A stretch of 64,000 nt of DNA from Sulfurimonas sp. (GTDB lineage Bacteria; Campylobacterota; Campylobacteria; Campylobacterales; Sulfurimonadaceae): NCBI GenBank assembly GCA_027063645.1, contig JAMORK010000036.1, forward strand, positions 1 to 64,000. The letters run 5' to 3'. Made by a program: the position numbers and the translations under genes. Below, one piece after another: positions 55,426-64,000 of the stretch; within the stretch, counting starts at the first letter, position 1; each line of letters begins with the position of its first letter. The notes below the pieces were generated by a model. That model saw only the letters and a list, made by a program, of their open reading frames with translations, was not told the DNA's origin and did no database searches.

Positions 55426-56699
55426 CTTACAGACTGCTCATGAGCAGTGAGACCTTCGGTGTTAGCGATAAGTGCACACTCCTCACCAATCTCATTAATA
55501 GCTTGTGCACTAAACGAGATAATAGAGCTCTTTTTCATAAAGTTTTCAACACCAAGTGGTGAATAAAACTTCGCTGTTCCACCTGTTGGCAAAGTATGGT
55601 TTGGTCCCGCTACATAGTCACCTATAGCTTCAGGAGTGTTATGCCCTAAGAAGATAGCTCCTGCATGTTTAATGTATGGTAAAAGCTCAAAAGGGGAAGC
55701 AGTAGCAACCTCTAAATGCTCAGGAGCAATATCGTTCATAAGTGAGATAGCCTCATCCATATCTGTTGTCGTGATAATTGCACCGCGTTCTTCAATAGAC
55801 TTTCTAGCGATCTCTTCACGTGGAAGCTTTTTAAGCCAGTTTTCTATCTCAATCTCTACCTCTTTTGCAAGCTCTTTTGAAGGAGTGATAAGAATAGAAC
55901 TTGCCATCTCATCATGCTCTGCTTGAGAAAGAAGATCAATCGCCAAATGGGATGCATTTGCACTATCATCAGCTAAAACGCCAATCTCTGATGGTCCTGC
56001 GATCATATCTATGTTTACTTCACCAAAAACCATCTTCTTTGCAGTTGCCACAAAGATATTTCCTGGACCTGTAATAACATCAACCTTTGGAATACTCTCA
56101 GTTCCATAAGCCATAGCTGCAATTGCACTTGCTCCACCAACTTTATATACTTCACTTACACCACAAAGATGACAAGCAGCTAAAAGAAGCTCATTTGGTT
56201 CATTATCTGGTGTTGGTGTACATACTACTATATTTTCTACACCTGCCACTTGAGCTGGAATCACATTCATAAGTAGAGATGATGGATAAGCTGCTTTTCC
56301 ACCAGGTATATAAAGACCAGCAGAATCAACCGGAGTTACTTTTTGTCCTAGTATTGTTCCATTTGCCTCTGTATCAAACCAAGATTTTGGCTTTTGTTTC
56401 TCGTGATATGCTCTAATTCTATCATAAGCTAAATGCAGAGAATCTAAAAGTTTTTTATCTATATTTTTATAAGCAGCAGCCATAGATTCTGTAGAGATTT
56501 TCAAATCTGCATCACTCGCTGGTGTCCAATTGTCAAACTTTGCTATATGTTGCTTAAGTGCACCATTTTTCTCTGTTTTGATCTCATCTATAATACCACC
56601 AACAATAGCTCCAACCTGAGCCATATCCATCTTTCCACGACCTAGTAACTCTTCAAAGTTTTCTTGAAAACTTGCATCGTTTACATCTATAAACATCAT
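55410..56699 (-). CDS. hisD: Histidinol dehydrogenase
   Basis: HisD performs the last two oxidation steps of histidine synthesis. The 429-residue zinc enzyme has the signature VDVITGPGNIFVATAKK, MIAGPSEIGVLADDSANA, and the catalytic EH pair in IAPEHLEVAT. GPNHTLPTGGTAKFYSPLGV follows. No other his genes are near. It is the last gene of a tight five-gene minus-strand run after the thioredoxin gene (2-bp gap). Confidence 0.97.
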   Translation of the reverse strand: MMFIDVNDASFQENFEELLGRGKMDMAQVGAIVGGIIDEIKTEKNGALKQHIAKFDNWTPASDADLKISTESMAAAYKNIDKKLLDSLHLAYDRIRAYHEKQKPKSWFDTEANGTILGQKVTPVDSAGLYIPGGKAAYPSSLLMNVIPAQVAGVENIVVCTPTPDNEPNELLLAACHLCGVSEVYKVGGASAIAAMAYGTESIPKVDVITGPGNIFVATAKKMVFGEVNIDMIAGPSEIGVLADDSANASHLAIDLLSQAEHDEMASSILITPSKELAKEVEIEIENWLKKLPREEIARKSIEERGAIITTTDMDEAISLMNDIAPEHLEVATASPFELLPYIKHAGAIFLGHNTPEAIGDYVAGPNHTLPTGGTAKFYSPLGVENFMKKSSIISFSAQAINEIGEECALIANTEGLTAHEQSVRVRLK

Positions 56700-56701
56700 A
56701 A

Positions 56702-57145
56702 TTATTTTCCACCCTGTTTTATTTTTGTATTAAAATCTTTTTTGACTATCTCTAATAATTTTAAAAAATATTCTTTGTTGACTGCACCCATAATTGGAAA
56801 ATTTCTATCTACTGCATACATAGCTTCTCCATTTGGTTTTAAGAACCATATAGTTGGTGTTCCTGGTCTCCATAACTCTCTTGGTGTATAATCATTTTCA
56901 TCACTGTAAGAGATAATAGAGATAAAATTTTTGTTTAACTCTTTTGTTACCTCTGGCGTTTTAAGAGTTTGATTCTCTAAAATTACACAATACTTACATG
57001 AATGACGAGAAAATATAAAAAGTACTGGTTTGTTCTCTTTTTTTGCTTGGGCTATACCACTTTGAAAATCTTTTGCCCAATGTATCTCATTAGCCATAAG
57101 TGTTGTTGCAAATAAGGCAAGAGCCAATAGTATTATTTTATGCAT
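56702..57145 (-). CDS. Periplasmic thioredoxin-fold protein
   Basis: The 147-residue product has a signal peptide (to about residue 18) and a thioredoxin fold with active site SRHSCKYC (Cys50-x2-Cys53). A cis-Pro follows in GTPTIWFLKPNG. It resembles the thioredoxin-7 or SoxW-like group that reduces or protects periplasmic thiols. It overlaps aroK by 8 bp and precedes hisD by 2 bp. The partner protein is unknown. Confidence 0.85.
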   Translation of the reverse strand: MHKIILLALALFATTLMANEIHWAKDFQSGIAQAKKENKPVLFIFSRHSCKYCVILENQTLKTPEVTKELNKNFISIISYSDENDYTPRELWRPGTPTIWFLKPNGEAMYAVDRNFPIMGAVNKEYFLKLLEIVKKDFNTKIKQGGK

Positions 57146-57653
57146 GTTTTTTTACCTTTTTTAAAAGTTCTTTAGAGCACTCAAGTGCACTTTTCTTTGT
57201 GACATCAATCACGATATCTGCAAGTTTTATATACTCTGGACGACGCTCATCATAAAGCTCTTTTGCTTTTTTTAAATCAGCTAAGAGTGGGCGTTTTTTT
57301 AGTTTTCTTGCTGCATTTGGATGTTTTTTGATTCGTTTAATAATCTCATCAAAAGGGGAATCAAGAAGTATCACTGTCCCTATTTTTTTAAGATTTTTTT
57401 GTTTGTAAAATCCACCACCAGTAGAGATGAGAGTATTTTGCACACTATTTTGAAGCCATTGTGCGACATTTTTCTCAAGGGAACGAAAATATGCCTCCCC
57501 CTCCTCTTCAAATATCTTTTTGATTTTACGGTTTTCCATCGACTCTATCAAATCATCCGTATCTATCGCCATATAATCAGAGTGCTTAATCACTTCACGA
57601 GCGACGCTACCCTTACCTACACCCATAAAGCCTATCAGTATTATATTTTTCAT
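57138..57653 (-). CDS. aroK: Shikimate kinase
   Basis: AroK phosphorylates shikimate in aromatic amino acid synthesis. The 171-residue P-loop protein has LIGFMGVGKGSVARE (Walker A), AIDTDDLIESMENRKI, and STGGGFYKQKN at the shikimate site. RPLLADLKKAKELYDERRPEY is the lid region. It overlaps the upstream membrane-protein gene by 4 bp. Confidence 0.95.
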   Translation of the reverse strand: MKNIILIGFMGVGKGSVAREVIKHSDYMAIDTDDLIESMENRKIKKIFEEEGEAYFRSLEKNVAQWLQNSVQNTLISTGGGFYKQKNLKKIGTVILLDSPFDEIIKRIKKHPNAARKLKKRPLLADLKKAKELYDERRPEYIKLADIVIDVTKKSALECSKELLKKVKKHA

Positions 57654-58933
57654 TTAAATGCACTCATATCAAAATCTGGTTTTGTTTTTTTAATCTTTGC
57701 ATACAATAATGCACAAGTGACGATATTATACTCTAAAATAACCATACTAATGATAAATGACAAGGCAAAAAACCATAAAAACTGTGGCATAAAAAAAGAA
57801 AACACAAAGCCTCCAAAAGAGAAAAGAAACATAAAAAACTGTAGTTTTGAGAGTCTTTTATCTATCATCTCATTCATTGTTGGTATGCTCATATACCCTG
57901 CACCATTAAGATGGAACCACACAAGAAATGGGATAATTTTATAGAGCATCCCCATCATGATAGAGAGTAAAAATCCCAAACCAAAAAACAACCCTACAAG
58001 AACTGTATATTGAGAATCAAAATACTCATCAAATATCCAAAAAAACGAACCAGTACTAAGAGAGATACTTGCAACTCTCCAGTACCAAATGGTGATATCA
58101 CTCACCTTGCGTTTACGTTTGTTAAGCTTAAGCCATGCCGTAGTAGCAAATGCCCAGAAAAAAGTTGCTATCCAGATCTTAGCCACAAGAGCATATGAAG
58201 GGATAAATAGGTTGAGTATCAACCAAAGCATAAGCCCCGCACTAATAATCTTAGCTACTTTTGAAAGGCAAAACTCTTTAAATGATGGTGCTACATAGAA
58301 CATAGGAAGTACTTGAAACGCCACCCCAATCAGAAGAATACCTGCAAAACCAAAGATCCCCCAGACACTATGTACATTTGCTAAAAACATATGGATAGAA
58401 CCAATCTCTTGACTTACATATTCCCCCAAGAGCATCAATCCTAACAACACACTTGTAAAAGCAAAAAAGAGAGAGATAGCCATATTTTTCACTGTTGGTG
58501 TAAAGTTTTTCACATCTTGCATAGAGAGTGCTATAAAACTGATTAAAGTTAAAAAGCCTACACCCAAACCTACCATAGCCAAAAGATAAAATAGTTTATT
58601 ATCATCGATAAACGCGAGAATAAAAAACACTAATCCAAAGACTAAAGAGAGATGTGTATACTTAGCCACCTTCTCTATGTTTGGAATTTTTACACCAGCA
58701 AGGACAGGAAGCATTTGAGTAAGTGCACCCAACATAACAAAACCAAAAAATCCAATGGTAATGGTATGCGTCACAGCAATACTCTCCAAGGCAAAACGTG
58801 TACGTAATATTTCAGGGTCACTAAAAAGGACTAAAAAACCTGCCAAAATTGCAAATAATGGTGCAGTAAGAAAAAAGCGTAATGGTGCTGATATCGGCGG
58901 TGCCTGATCTATTGAGAGACCGTTAAAATCCAA
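57650..58933 (-). CDS. Twelve-helix membrane protein with conserved histidines (NnrS / heme-copper-oxidase-like)
   Basis: The 427-residue protein is almost entirely membrane helices. Histidines lie within or at the edges of helices: VTHTITIGFFGF (His56), the FLANVHSVWGIFGF helix and LVWFHLNGAGYM. The MLGALTQMLPVLAG segment after His56 recalls NnrS or heme-copper oxidase relatives, without the full catalytic ligand set I would need to call an oxidase. It is encoded 6 bp after a hemerythrin gene, so a role in NO or O2 response is plausible but unproven. Confidence 0.65.
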   Translation of the reverse strand: MDFNGLSIDQAPPISAPLRFFLTAPLFAILAGFLVLFSDPEILRTRFALESIAVTHTITIGFFGFVMLGALTQMLPVLAGVKIPNIEKVAKYTHLSLVFGLVFFILAFIDDNKLFYLLAMVGLGVGFLTLISFIALSMQDVKNFTPTVKNMAISLFFAFTSVLLGLMLLGEYVSQEIGSIHMFLANVHSVWGIFGFAGILLIGVAFQVLPMFYVAPSFKEFCLSKVAKIISAGLMLWLILNLFIPSYALVAKIWIATFFWAFATTAWLKLNKRKRKVSDITIWYWRVASISLSTGSFFWIFDEYFDSQYTVLVGLFFGLGFLLSIMMGMLYKIIPFLVWFHLNGAGYMSIPTMNEMIDKRLSKLQFFMFLFSFGGFVFSFFMPQFLWFFALSFIISMVILEYNIVTCALLYAKIKKTKPDFDMSAFK

Positions 58934-58939
58934 AAAGCA

Positions 58940-59380
58940 CTACTCCACTACAATCGATTGCATCATATCAACAATACGTTCAGCTTCAGCACTCAGATGT
59001 TGTTGTGCCATTGGGTAGAGCATCTGTTCCTCTTTCATATTGTGCTGTTGTAAAAGTATCATCAATGTTTCAGAAGTTCCCATAAATTTATCTTTATTGC
59101 CCTCTTCTAAAGAGCTTAAAAGTTGTGCCATCAAACCTCGCATCTGCTCATGCTCATGACGCATCATTGCAGTTGGCCCTTGTGTCATCCCTGTTTTTTG
59201 TTCAAACTCTGCAAACATCACTTTCTCTTCCATCTGAAAATGGTGTTCCATATCAGTTACAAACTCTTGAGTAATCTCTTTTGCATCCTCTAGGTTTGCA
59301 TTTGCTTTTTCTTCCATAAGGGCAAAAATCTCATCACATCTTCTATGGTCTTGTGTCAAAAAATCTTTTATACTATTCAT
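58940..59380 (-). CDS. Hemerythrin-like (HHE domain) di-iron protein
   Basis: The 146-residue helical protein has di-iron ligand motifs of the hemerythrin family: TQDHRRCDE, MEHHFQMEEKVMF, RHEHEQM and LQQHNMKEEQMLYP. Such proteins bind O2 or NO, or deliver iron. No signal peptide is present, so it is cytoplasmic. It is the first gene of the run that continues with the histidine-bearing membrane protein, aroK, thioredoxin and hisD. Confidence 0.92.
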   Translation of the reverse strand: MNSIKDFLTQDHRRCDEIFALMEEKANANLEDAKEITQEFVTDMEHHFQMEEKVMFAEFEQKTGMTQGPTAMMRHEHEQMRGLMAQLLSSLEEGNKDKFMGTSETLMILLQQHNMKEEQMLYPMAQQHLSAEAERIVDMMQSIVVE

Positions 59381-59473
59381 TTTTCTCTATCCTAATTTTT
59401 TTTGTATTATATAGAAATTTAATAAATCTGAAATAATCTTGCATCAATTTATCCATTATTTAACAACTACCGG

Positions 59474-59479
59474 TATAAT
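59474..59479 (+). promoter_or_regulatory. -10 box of ctpA
   Basis: TATAAT lies 31 bp before the ATG at 59511 and inside the longer open frame that begins at 59439. This supports the shorter start. The -35 region is weak. Confidence 0.5.
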
Positions 59480-59510
59480 ATCTACTTTAAAATTTAGCTA
59501 TGGATTCTTT

Positions 59511-60821
59511 ATGAAAAACACAAAATTTATAACACTTGGATTTACTTCTGTTGCTCTTGCCCTTACTCTTTTTATGGGTTCATCTCTCTTTGCTGAGAGT
59601 TCAGTAAAAGATGCTGAATCATCACGTCTTCAATCACTTGCCAAATTCACCAAAGTTCTTAGCATTGTTGAGCAGTACGATGTTGATGAGATTACAATTG
59701 AACAACTTATAGACAAAGCACTTGATGGGATGATGAAAAATCTTGATGCTCACTCAAACTATCTTACAGCAAAAGATTATAAGCGTCTTAAAGTGCAAAC
59801 AAGTGGAGAGTTTGGCGGACTCGGTATCACTGTTGGTATGAAAGATGGTGCTTTGACAGTTATCGCTCCTATTGATGGAACGCCAGCAGACAAAGCAGGC
59901 TTAAAGTCAGGTGATATCATTCTAAAAATCGATGATAAATCAACACTTGGGATGACCATTGATGAAGCTGTTTCTCTTATGCGTGGAAAAGTTGGTGACC
60001 CAATTGACCTTGCTATCGTTCGTAAAGGGGAAAATAAACCTTTAGATATTCATATCGTTCGTGGCATCATTACCATTGAATCAGTTCATGCAAAAATGAT
60101 TGGAGAAGATATCTTATACCTTCGTGTTGCATCTTTTGATCAAAAAGTTGCTGCTGATGTAACAAAAGAGATTAAAAAACATAAAAAAACTACAAAGGGT
60201 ATTGTTCTTGATTTGAGAAATAATCCCGGTGGACTTTTAGATCAAGCAGTTGAGCTTGTAGATATCTTTGTAGATAAGGGAAAAGTTGTTTCTCAAAAAG
60301 GGCGTCATGAAAGTGATGACAAAACATATTCTGCAACATCTAGTGCTACGCTAACAAAGGTGCCTCTTGTTGTACTGATTAATGGTGGTAGTGCTAGTGC
60401 ATCAGAGATTGTAAGTGGCGCACTCCAAGATCATAAACGTGGTGTTTTAGTTGGTGAAAATACTTTTGGAAAAGGGAGTGTTCAAGTTGTACTTCCTATC
60501 ACAGATAAAGAGGCGATTAAACTTACTATCGCAAGATACTATCTTCCTAGTGGGAGAACGATTCAAGCTGTTGGTGTAAAACCAGACATTATCGTTGCTC
60601 CAGGAGAGGTTACAACACATAAAAATGAGTTTGCCATCAAAGAAGCTGACCTAAAACAGCACCTTCAAGAGGAGCTAGAGAAAGTTGATGGAAAAAAAGC
60701 TGAGAAAAAAGCTGAGAAAAAAGATAAAAAAGATATAATTACACCAGAAATGCTAAACAAAGATATTCAGCTTAAAGAAGCAGTTGATATTATCAAAGCT
60801 TTAGTAATCATAAAAGGATAA
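59511..60821 (+). CDS. ctpA: Carboxy-terminal processing protease (S41 family, CtpA)
   Basis: This is a periplasmic serine protease. I start at ATG 59511 (436 residues), because MKNTKFITL begins a clean signal peptide and a -10 box lies just upstream. The open frame extends to 59439. A PDZ domain ([12 protein letters not shown] to GDIILKIDD, about residues 85-165) precedes the S41 fold, with catalytic Ser in [11 protein letters not shown] and Lys in [11 protein letters not shown]. The lysine/glutamate linker near residues 390-407 is a tandem repeat ([11 protein letters not shown]). purC follows after 7 bp. Confidence 0.93.
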   Translation: MKNTKFITLGFTSVALALTLFMGSSLFAESSVKDAESSRLQSLAKFTKVLSIVEQYDVDEITIEQLIDKALDGMMKNLDAHSNYLTAKDYKRLKVQTSGEFGGLGITVGMKDGALTVIAPIDGTPADKAGLKSGDIILKIDDKSTLGMTIDEAVSLMRGKVGDPIDLAIVRKGENKPLDIHIVRGIITIESVHAKMIGEDILYLRVASFDQKVAADVTKEIKKHKKTTKGIVLDLRNNPGGLLDQAVELVDIFVDKGKVVSQKGRHESDDKTYSATSSATLTKVPLVVLINGGSASASEIVSGALQDHKRGVLVGENTFGKGSVQVVLPITDKEAIKLTIARYYLPSGRTIQAVGVKPDIIVAPGEVTTHKNEFAIKEADLKQHLQEELEKVDGKKAEKKAEKKDKKDIITPEMLNKDIQLKEAVDIIKALVIIKG

Positions 60822-60828
60822 GAATACA

Positions 60829-61542
60829 ATGGAAAAAAGAGAGTTACTCTACGAAGGAAAAGCAAAGAAGATATGGTCTACTGATGATGAAAACCTTGTA
60901 ATTTCAGAGTTTAAAGATGACTTAACTGCATTTAATGGTGAGAAAAAGTCAAGTGAAGCTGGAAAAGGTGCACTTAACAATAAAATCTCAACTGAACTTT
61001 TTAAACTTTTAGAAGAAAATGGGATTCAAACTCACTTTGTTGAGATGCTTGATGACAACCATATGCTTCATAAAAAAGCAGATGTAATTCTTATTGAAGT
61101 TATTGTACGTAATATCGCAACAGGTTCACTAAGCCGTAACCTTGGAATAGAAGATGGAAAAGTACTTCCATTTACACTTGTTGAATTTGATTACAAAGAT
61201 GATGATTTAGGAGATCCTAAACTTAACGACCAACATGCACTTATCTTAGGTCTTGTTGATTTCCAAGATGAGCTAGATAAGCTTCGTCGTATGGCTCGTC
61301 AAGTGAATGATATCTTAAAACCTTACTTTACAGAAAAAGGTCTCAACCTTGTTGATTTTAAACTTGAGTTTGGAAAAGATAGTAATGGGAATATCATCCT
61401 TATTGATGAGATCTCACCAGACAATTGTCGTTTTTGGGACATAGAAAGTGGTGAAAAGATGGATAAAGATAGATTTCGTCAAGGTTTAGGTGGGCTCACT
61501 GTAGCTTATGAGCAAGTTTTAAATAGAATATTAGGAAAATAG
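60829..61542 (+). CDS. purC: SAICAR synthase
   Basis: PurC joins CAIR and aspartate in purine synthesis. The 237-residue protein has [19 protein letters not shown] at the N-terminus, the conserved [16 protein letters not shown] and [23 protein letters not shown] is the ATP/metal site. It is the first of the purC-purS-purQ group, each 0-4 bp apart. Confidence 0.97.
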   Translation: MEKRELLYEGKAKKIWSTDDENLVISEFKDDLTAFNGEKKSSEAGKGALNNKISTELFKLLEENGIQTHFVEMLDDNHMLHKKADVILIEVIVRNIATGSLSRNLGIEDGKVLPFTLVEFDYKDDDLGDPKLNDQHALILGLVDFQDELDKLRRMARQVNDILKPYFTEKGLNLVDFKLEFGKDSNGNIILIDEISPDNCRFWDIESGEKMDKDRFRQGLGGLTVAYEQVLNRILGK

Positions 61543-61545
61543 ACA

Positions 61546-61788
61546 ATGATAACAGCAATCGTAAATGTATCTTTAAAAGCAGGAGTACTAGACTCTCAAG
61601 GAAAAGCTGTGCATCATGCACTTGATTCTCTTCACTTTAATGGTGTTGAAGATGTACGTGTTGGAAAACAGATCGTTCTTAAACTTAATACTGATGACAA
61701 AACTCAAGCTATGCAAGATGTTGAAAAAATGTGTGAAGAGATTCTTGCAAATACAGTTATTGAAGATTACTCTATCGAGCTTGTATAA
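61546..61788 (+). CDS. purS: Phosphoribosylformylglycinamidine synthase, PurS subunit
   Basis: PurS bridges PurL and PurQ in the multi-subunit FGAM synthase. The 80-residue protein shows VSLKAGVLDSQGKAVHHALD and VEDVRVGKQIVL, the family core. Length is typical. It shares 1 bp with purQ. purL is not in the window. Confidence 0.95.
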   Translation: MITAIVNVSLKAGVLDSQGKAVHHALDSLHFNGVEDVRVGKQIVLKLNTDDKTQAMQDVEKMCEEILANTVIEDYSIELV

Positions 61789-62465
61789 TGAAAGTAGCTA
61801 TCCTTCAATTTCCAGGAACAAACTGTGAGTATGATACACAGCATGCTTTTGAATCTCTTGGTGCAACTACAGAGATAATCTGGCATAAATCTGAGACTAT
61901 CCCTGCCGATACTGACTTACTTGTTGTTGCAGGTGGTTTCTCTTATGGTGATTATCTCCGCTCAGGTGCTATTGCTAAATTTTCACCTGTTATGAAAGCA
62001 GTGAAAACTTATGCTAGTACCGGTGGTAAAGTTTTAGGTATCTGTAACGGCTTTCAAGTTCTTACAGAATCTGGACTTCTTCCAGGTGCATTAAAACGCA
62101 ATGAAGGGCTTCACTTTATCTCTAAACACCATCACCTAAAAGTAGAGAACAATGACAATATCTTTCTTGAAGAGCTCAATAACGGTGATGTAGTAAATAT
62201 CCCTATCGCTCACCATGATGGAAACTATTTTATTGATAATGCAGGATTAAAAGAACTACAAAATAATGGACAAATTCTTTTATCTTACACTGATGCAGAG
62301 GGAAATATCCAAAATCCTAATGGTTCAGTTGAATCTATCGCTGGTGTATGTAACAAAGAGAAAAATGTTTTTGGTCTAATGCCTCATCCTGAACGTGCTA
62401 TGGAGATGATTCTTGGTAGTGATGATGGTAAAGCTATGCTTCAAGGATTTATGAAGTCGTGCTAA
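61788..62465 (+). CDS. purQ: Phosphoribosylformylglycinamidine synthase, glutaminase subunit PurQ
   Basis: PurQ supplies ammonia from glutamine. The 225-residue class I amidotransferase has the nucleophile Cys in VLGICNGFQVLTESG, GGFSYGDYLRSGAIA, and the His/Glu pair in LMPHPERAMEM. It overlaps the following GTG-started gene by 7 bp. Confidence 0.97.
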   Translation: MKVAILQFPGTNCEYDTQHAFESLGATTEIIWHKSETIPADTDLLVVAGGFSYGDYLRSGAIAKFSPVMKAVKTYASTGGKVLGICNGFQVLTESGLLPGALKRNEGLHFISKHHHLKVENNDNIFLEELNNGDVVNIPIAHHDGNYFIDNAGLKELQNNGQILLSYTDAEGNIQNPNGSVESIAGVCNKEKNVFGLMPHPERAMEMILGSDDGKAMLQGFMKSC

Positions 62466-63532
62466 AACTACTTTTACTTACTCTTCTCTTTTTTTCATCC
62501 CTTTATGCAAACAAGGTTATCTACCTTAGTTATGAAAAAACACCACAAAGAGTAGTAAAAGGGGAGATCTTTCCCATCACACTCAAAGCAATCTCTACTA
62601 TAAGAGATTTTGAAGATATTAAATACAAATTTAAAAACTATACTGGTCTTAAGATACTCAATAAAGTTCCTTATCGAAAGATAAAAGGAAAGTATTATTA
62701 TGAAACATTTTATCTCTTAGTAACAGCTTCAAGAGCAAAACTTCCAGATATTGAAGCATCTTTAGTAAGAACTCAATCAGCAGATTTACAAAGCAATCAA
62801 GAGCCACTACCTACAACATCACTTCTTGGGGAAAAGCTCAATGTGATTACACTCAATCCTAAAAAAGACTTCTCTAATGTGATAGCCAACTCTTTTGAAC
62901 TTCAAGAGTTTAAAACAACAAGTTATGATAAAAAGCACAACATCGTTGTTTTTGTCGCAACTGCAACTAACTCAGATATACATAAAATCAAATTTAAAAA
63001 TGTTTATAAGCAAGGTATAGAGTCTATTAACGATTCCTATTTTGATCCTAAAGTTACCTATTATGTAGTGATCTCTAAAAAACTAGAAAACTTCTCTTTT
63101 AGCTACTTTAATCTCTTAAAAAACAGATATATAAAGATCACTATCCCCATCGTTGTAGATGATGATAGTGTGGTAGCTCAAAGTGATTTAAAACCAAAAG
63201 ACCAATCAAAAGAGCAACTCAAGATGAGTATTGCTGCTATTGTTGCACTTATTGGTTTTTTATTTATAGTATGGAGAAAAAAGTATATCTATCTTATTCT
63301 TATCCTTTTTCCTCTTGCTTATATAATGTACCTTGCTATCCCTCAAAAAGATGTATGTGTGAAAGCAAACTCAGATATTCATCTTCTTCCAGTTGCCAAT
63401 GGGACTATCTTTGAGACAACCTCTGTAGAGCAAACGATGCAAAAAGAGGGAAGTGTCGCTAAGTTTGTCAAAGTGAAACTACATAACGATAAAATTGGTT
63501 GGGTGAAAAATGAAGATACTTGCTCACATTAA
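62459..63532 (+). CDS. Exported membrane protein with BatD-like N-terminus and C-terminal SH3 domain
   Basis: The start is GTG at 62459, inside purQ. The 357-residue product has a signal peptide (LLLLTLLFFSSLYA) and beta-rich repeats resembling BatD-type proteins (VVKGEIFPITLKAI). Two membrane segments near residues 258-295 follow, then an SH3b-like tail (VCVKANSDIHLLPVANG, KIGWVKNEDTC). The exact family is uncertain. Its 3' end overlaps plsC by 23 bp, so it may belong to the same unit. Confidence 0.7.
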   Translation: MLKLLLLTLLFFSSLYANKVIYLSYEKTPQRVVKGEIFPITLKAISTIRDFEDIKYKFKNYTGLKILNKVPYRKIKGKYYYETFYLLVTASRAKLPDIEASLVRTQSADLQSNQEPLPTTSLLGEKLNVITLNPKKDFSNVIANSFELQEFKTTSYDKKHNIVVFVATATNSDIHKIKFKNVYKQGIESINDSYFDPKVTYYVVISKKLENFSFSYFNLLKNRYIKITIPIVVDDDSVVAQSDLKPKDQSKEQLKMSIAAIVALIGFLFIVWRKKYIYLILILFPLAYIMYLAIPQKDVCVKANSDIHLLPVANGTIFETTSVEQTMQKEGSVAKFVKVKLHNDKIGWVKNEDTCSH

Positions 63533-64000
63533 CTGGTTCTTTGCCACGGTAAATATCTTCATCTCTTTAGTGTTGATGATTATACTCTACCCTATTCTTC
63601 CTCGCCCTTATGCTCGCAAAATTGCAGCATGGTATGTGAGGATCACTATCTTTTTTTCAACAGAGGTCAAAGGGGAAGAGGATCCTGCTACACAGATGTA
63701 CCTTATCAATCATCAAAGTGACTTAGATATAGGTATACTTGAGACCATCTCAAAAAAAGATCTCTCCTGGGTAGCGAAAAAAGAACTTTTTGATGTTCCT
63801 TTTTTTGGCTTAGCTATGAGTATGCCAGAAGATATCCCTATAGAGAGAAAAAGCAAAACATCCCTTATTAGACTCCTTAAAAATGCAAAAGATAGACTCA
63901 ATAAGGGTCGTGTTATAACAATGTTTCCAGAGGGAACACGTTCACGAGATGGAAGAATGCTCCCCTTTAAAAGTGGTGCAAAAGTAGTTGCAGATAAGTA
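63510..64000 (+). CDS. plsC: 1-acyl-sn-glycerol-3-phosphate acyltransferase (cut by window edge)
   Basis: PlsC makes phosphatidic acid in phospholipid synthesis. Translation from the ATG at 63510 gives 163 codons before the window ends. A membrane segment at about residues 10-30 precedes the HX4D motif NHQSDLD and the FPEGTRSRDGR motif. The KSGAKV segment at the end is typical of the family. The gene overlaps the previous one by 23 bp. It is distinct from the OlsF-like protein at 43169-44953. Confidence 0.9.
   Translation, partial: MKILAHINWFFATVNIFISLVLMIILYPILPRPYARKIAAWYVRITIFFSTEVKGEEDPATQMYLINHQSDLDIGILETISKKDLSWVAKKELFDVPFFGLAMSMPEDIPIERKSKTSLIRLLKNAKDRLNKGRVITMFPEGTRSRDGRMLPFKSGAKVVADK

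Noticed and set aside
59439-59510. Upstream extension of ctpA to the ATG at 59439
   Set aside because: The extension contains a TATAAT -10 box and would place a long polar stretch before the signal peptide.
1-64000. CRISPR arrays, insertion sequences, prophage or integrative elements
   Set aside because: No regularly spaced repeats, transposase, integrase or phage genes were found. Gene content and spacing are uniform.

Overview
The window is a gene-dense, AT-rich stretch of bacterial chromosome with no sign of a mobile element. It looks like Campylobacterota (the former Epsilonproteobacteria), probably a free-living sulfur- or hydrogen-oxidising relative of Sulfurimonas or Sulfuricurvum. 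From memory, three features point this way. The block mfd, bactofilin, M23 peptidase, folC, lptE, leuS, secF, secD, yajC | lnt matches the Campylobacter jejuni order. So does the accA, fabF, acpP, fabG, gpmI | mraY block. There are also several TTG and GTG starts and many TATAAT -10 boxes with poor -35 boxes. The genus is inference only.

Layout. 1-11269 (minus strand): a long run from yajC-secD-secF through leuS-lptE, a diguanylate cyclase, folC, an M23 peptidase and a bactofilin to the N-terminal part of mfd, which the left edge cuts. 11352-15244 (plus): lnt, ppk1 and a gamma-carbonic-anhydrase-like protein, closed by a strong bidirectional terminator. 15257-17763 (minus): argJ, a K+ channel and rpmB. 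17932-22180 (plus): an HDOD protein with a STAS/CheX multidomain protein, then rpe-trpF-dnaQ-like. 22184-27030 (minus): accA, fabF, acpP, fabG and gpmI. 27095-30992 (plus): an ABC ATPase with an unrecognised cysteine-bearing membrane protein, then mraY, purN and a TRIC-like channel. 31056-31601: tRNA-Phe and tmRNA. 31622-36346: a Bax-like glucosaminidase (minus), then perR-like, prs, lepA and comF (plus). 36349-44953: an envelope region with an SH3 protein, an AsmA-like repeat protein, a SPOR-beta-barrel protein, an RND/MMPL exporter and an OlsF-like ornithine-lipid synthase. 45207-47893: grpE-dnaK without hrcA. 47926-50177: an HD-GYP response regulator, a NosL-like lipoprotein and a divergent TlpA-like thioredoxin. 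50220-55169 (minus): a three-subunit molybdoenzyme in B-C-A order. 55410-59380 (minus): a compact run of hemerythrin, a histidine-bearing membrane protein, aroK, thioredoxin and hisD. 59511-64000 (plus): ctpA, purC-purS-purQ, a BatD-like/SH3 protein and a plsC cut by the right edge.

Functional themes. Most of the window is housekeeping: protein export, lipoprotein maturation, fatty acid and peptidoglycan synthesis, purine synthesis and chaperones. The accessory interest lies in five places: the BCA molybdoenzyme, probably a respiratory sulfur- or oxyanion-active complex; the beta-barrel/RND/OlsF envelope-lipid cluster; the ABC ATPase paired with an unknown membrane protein; the hemerythrin/membrane-protein pair; and several striking non-coding signals. 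Those signals include a 10-bp inverted repeat abutting the consensus grpE promoter, a highly structured grpE-dnaK spacer, perfect tandem 11-mers upstream of olsF, and an apparent ATC start codon.

All family assignments come from reading motifs in the translated sequence. No database search was run.
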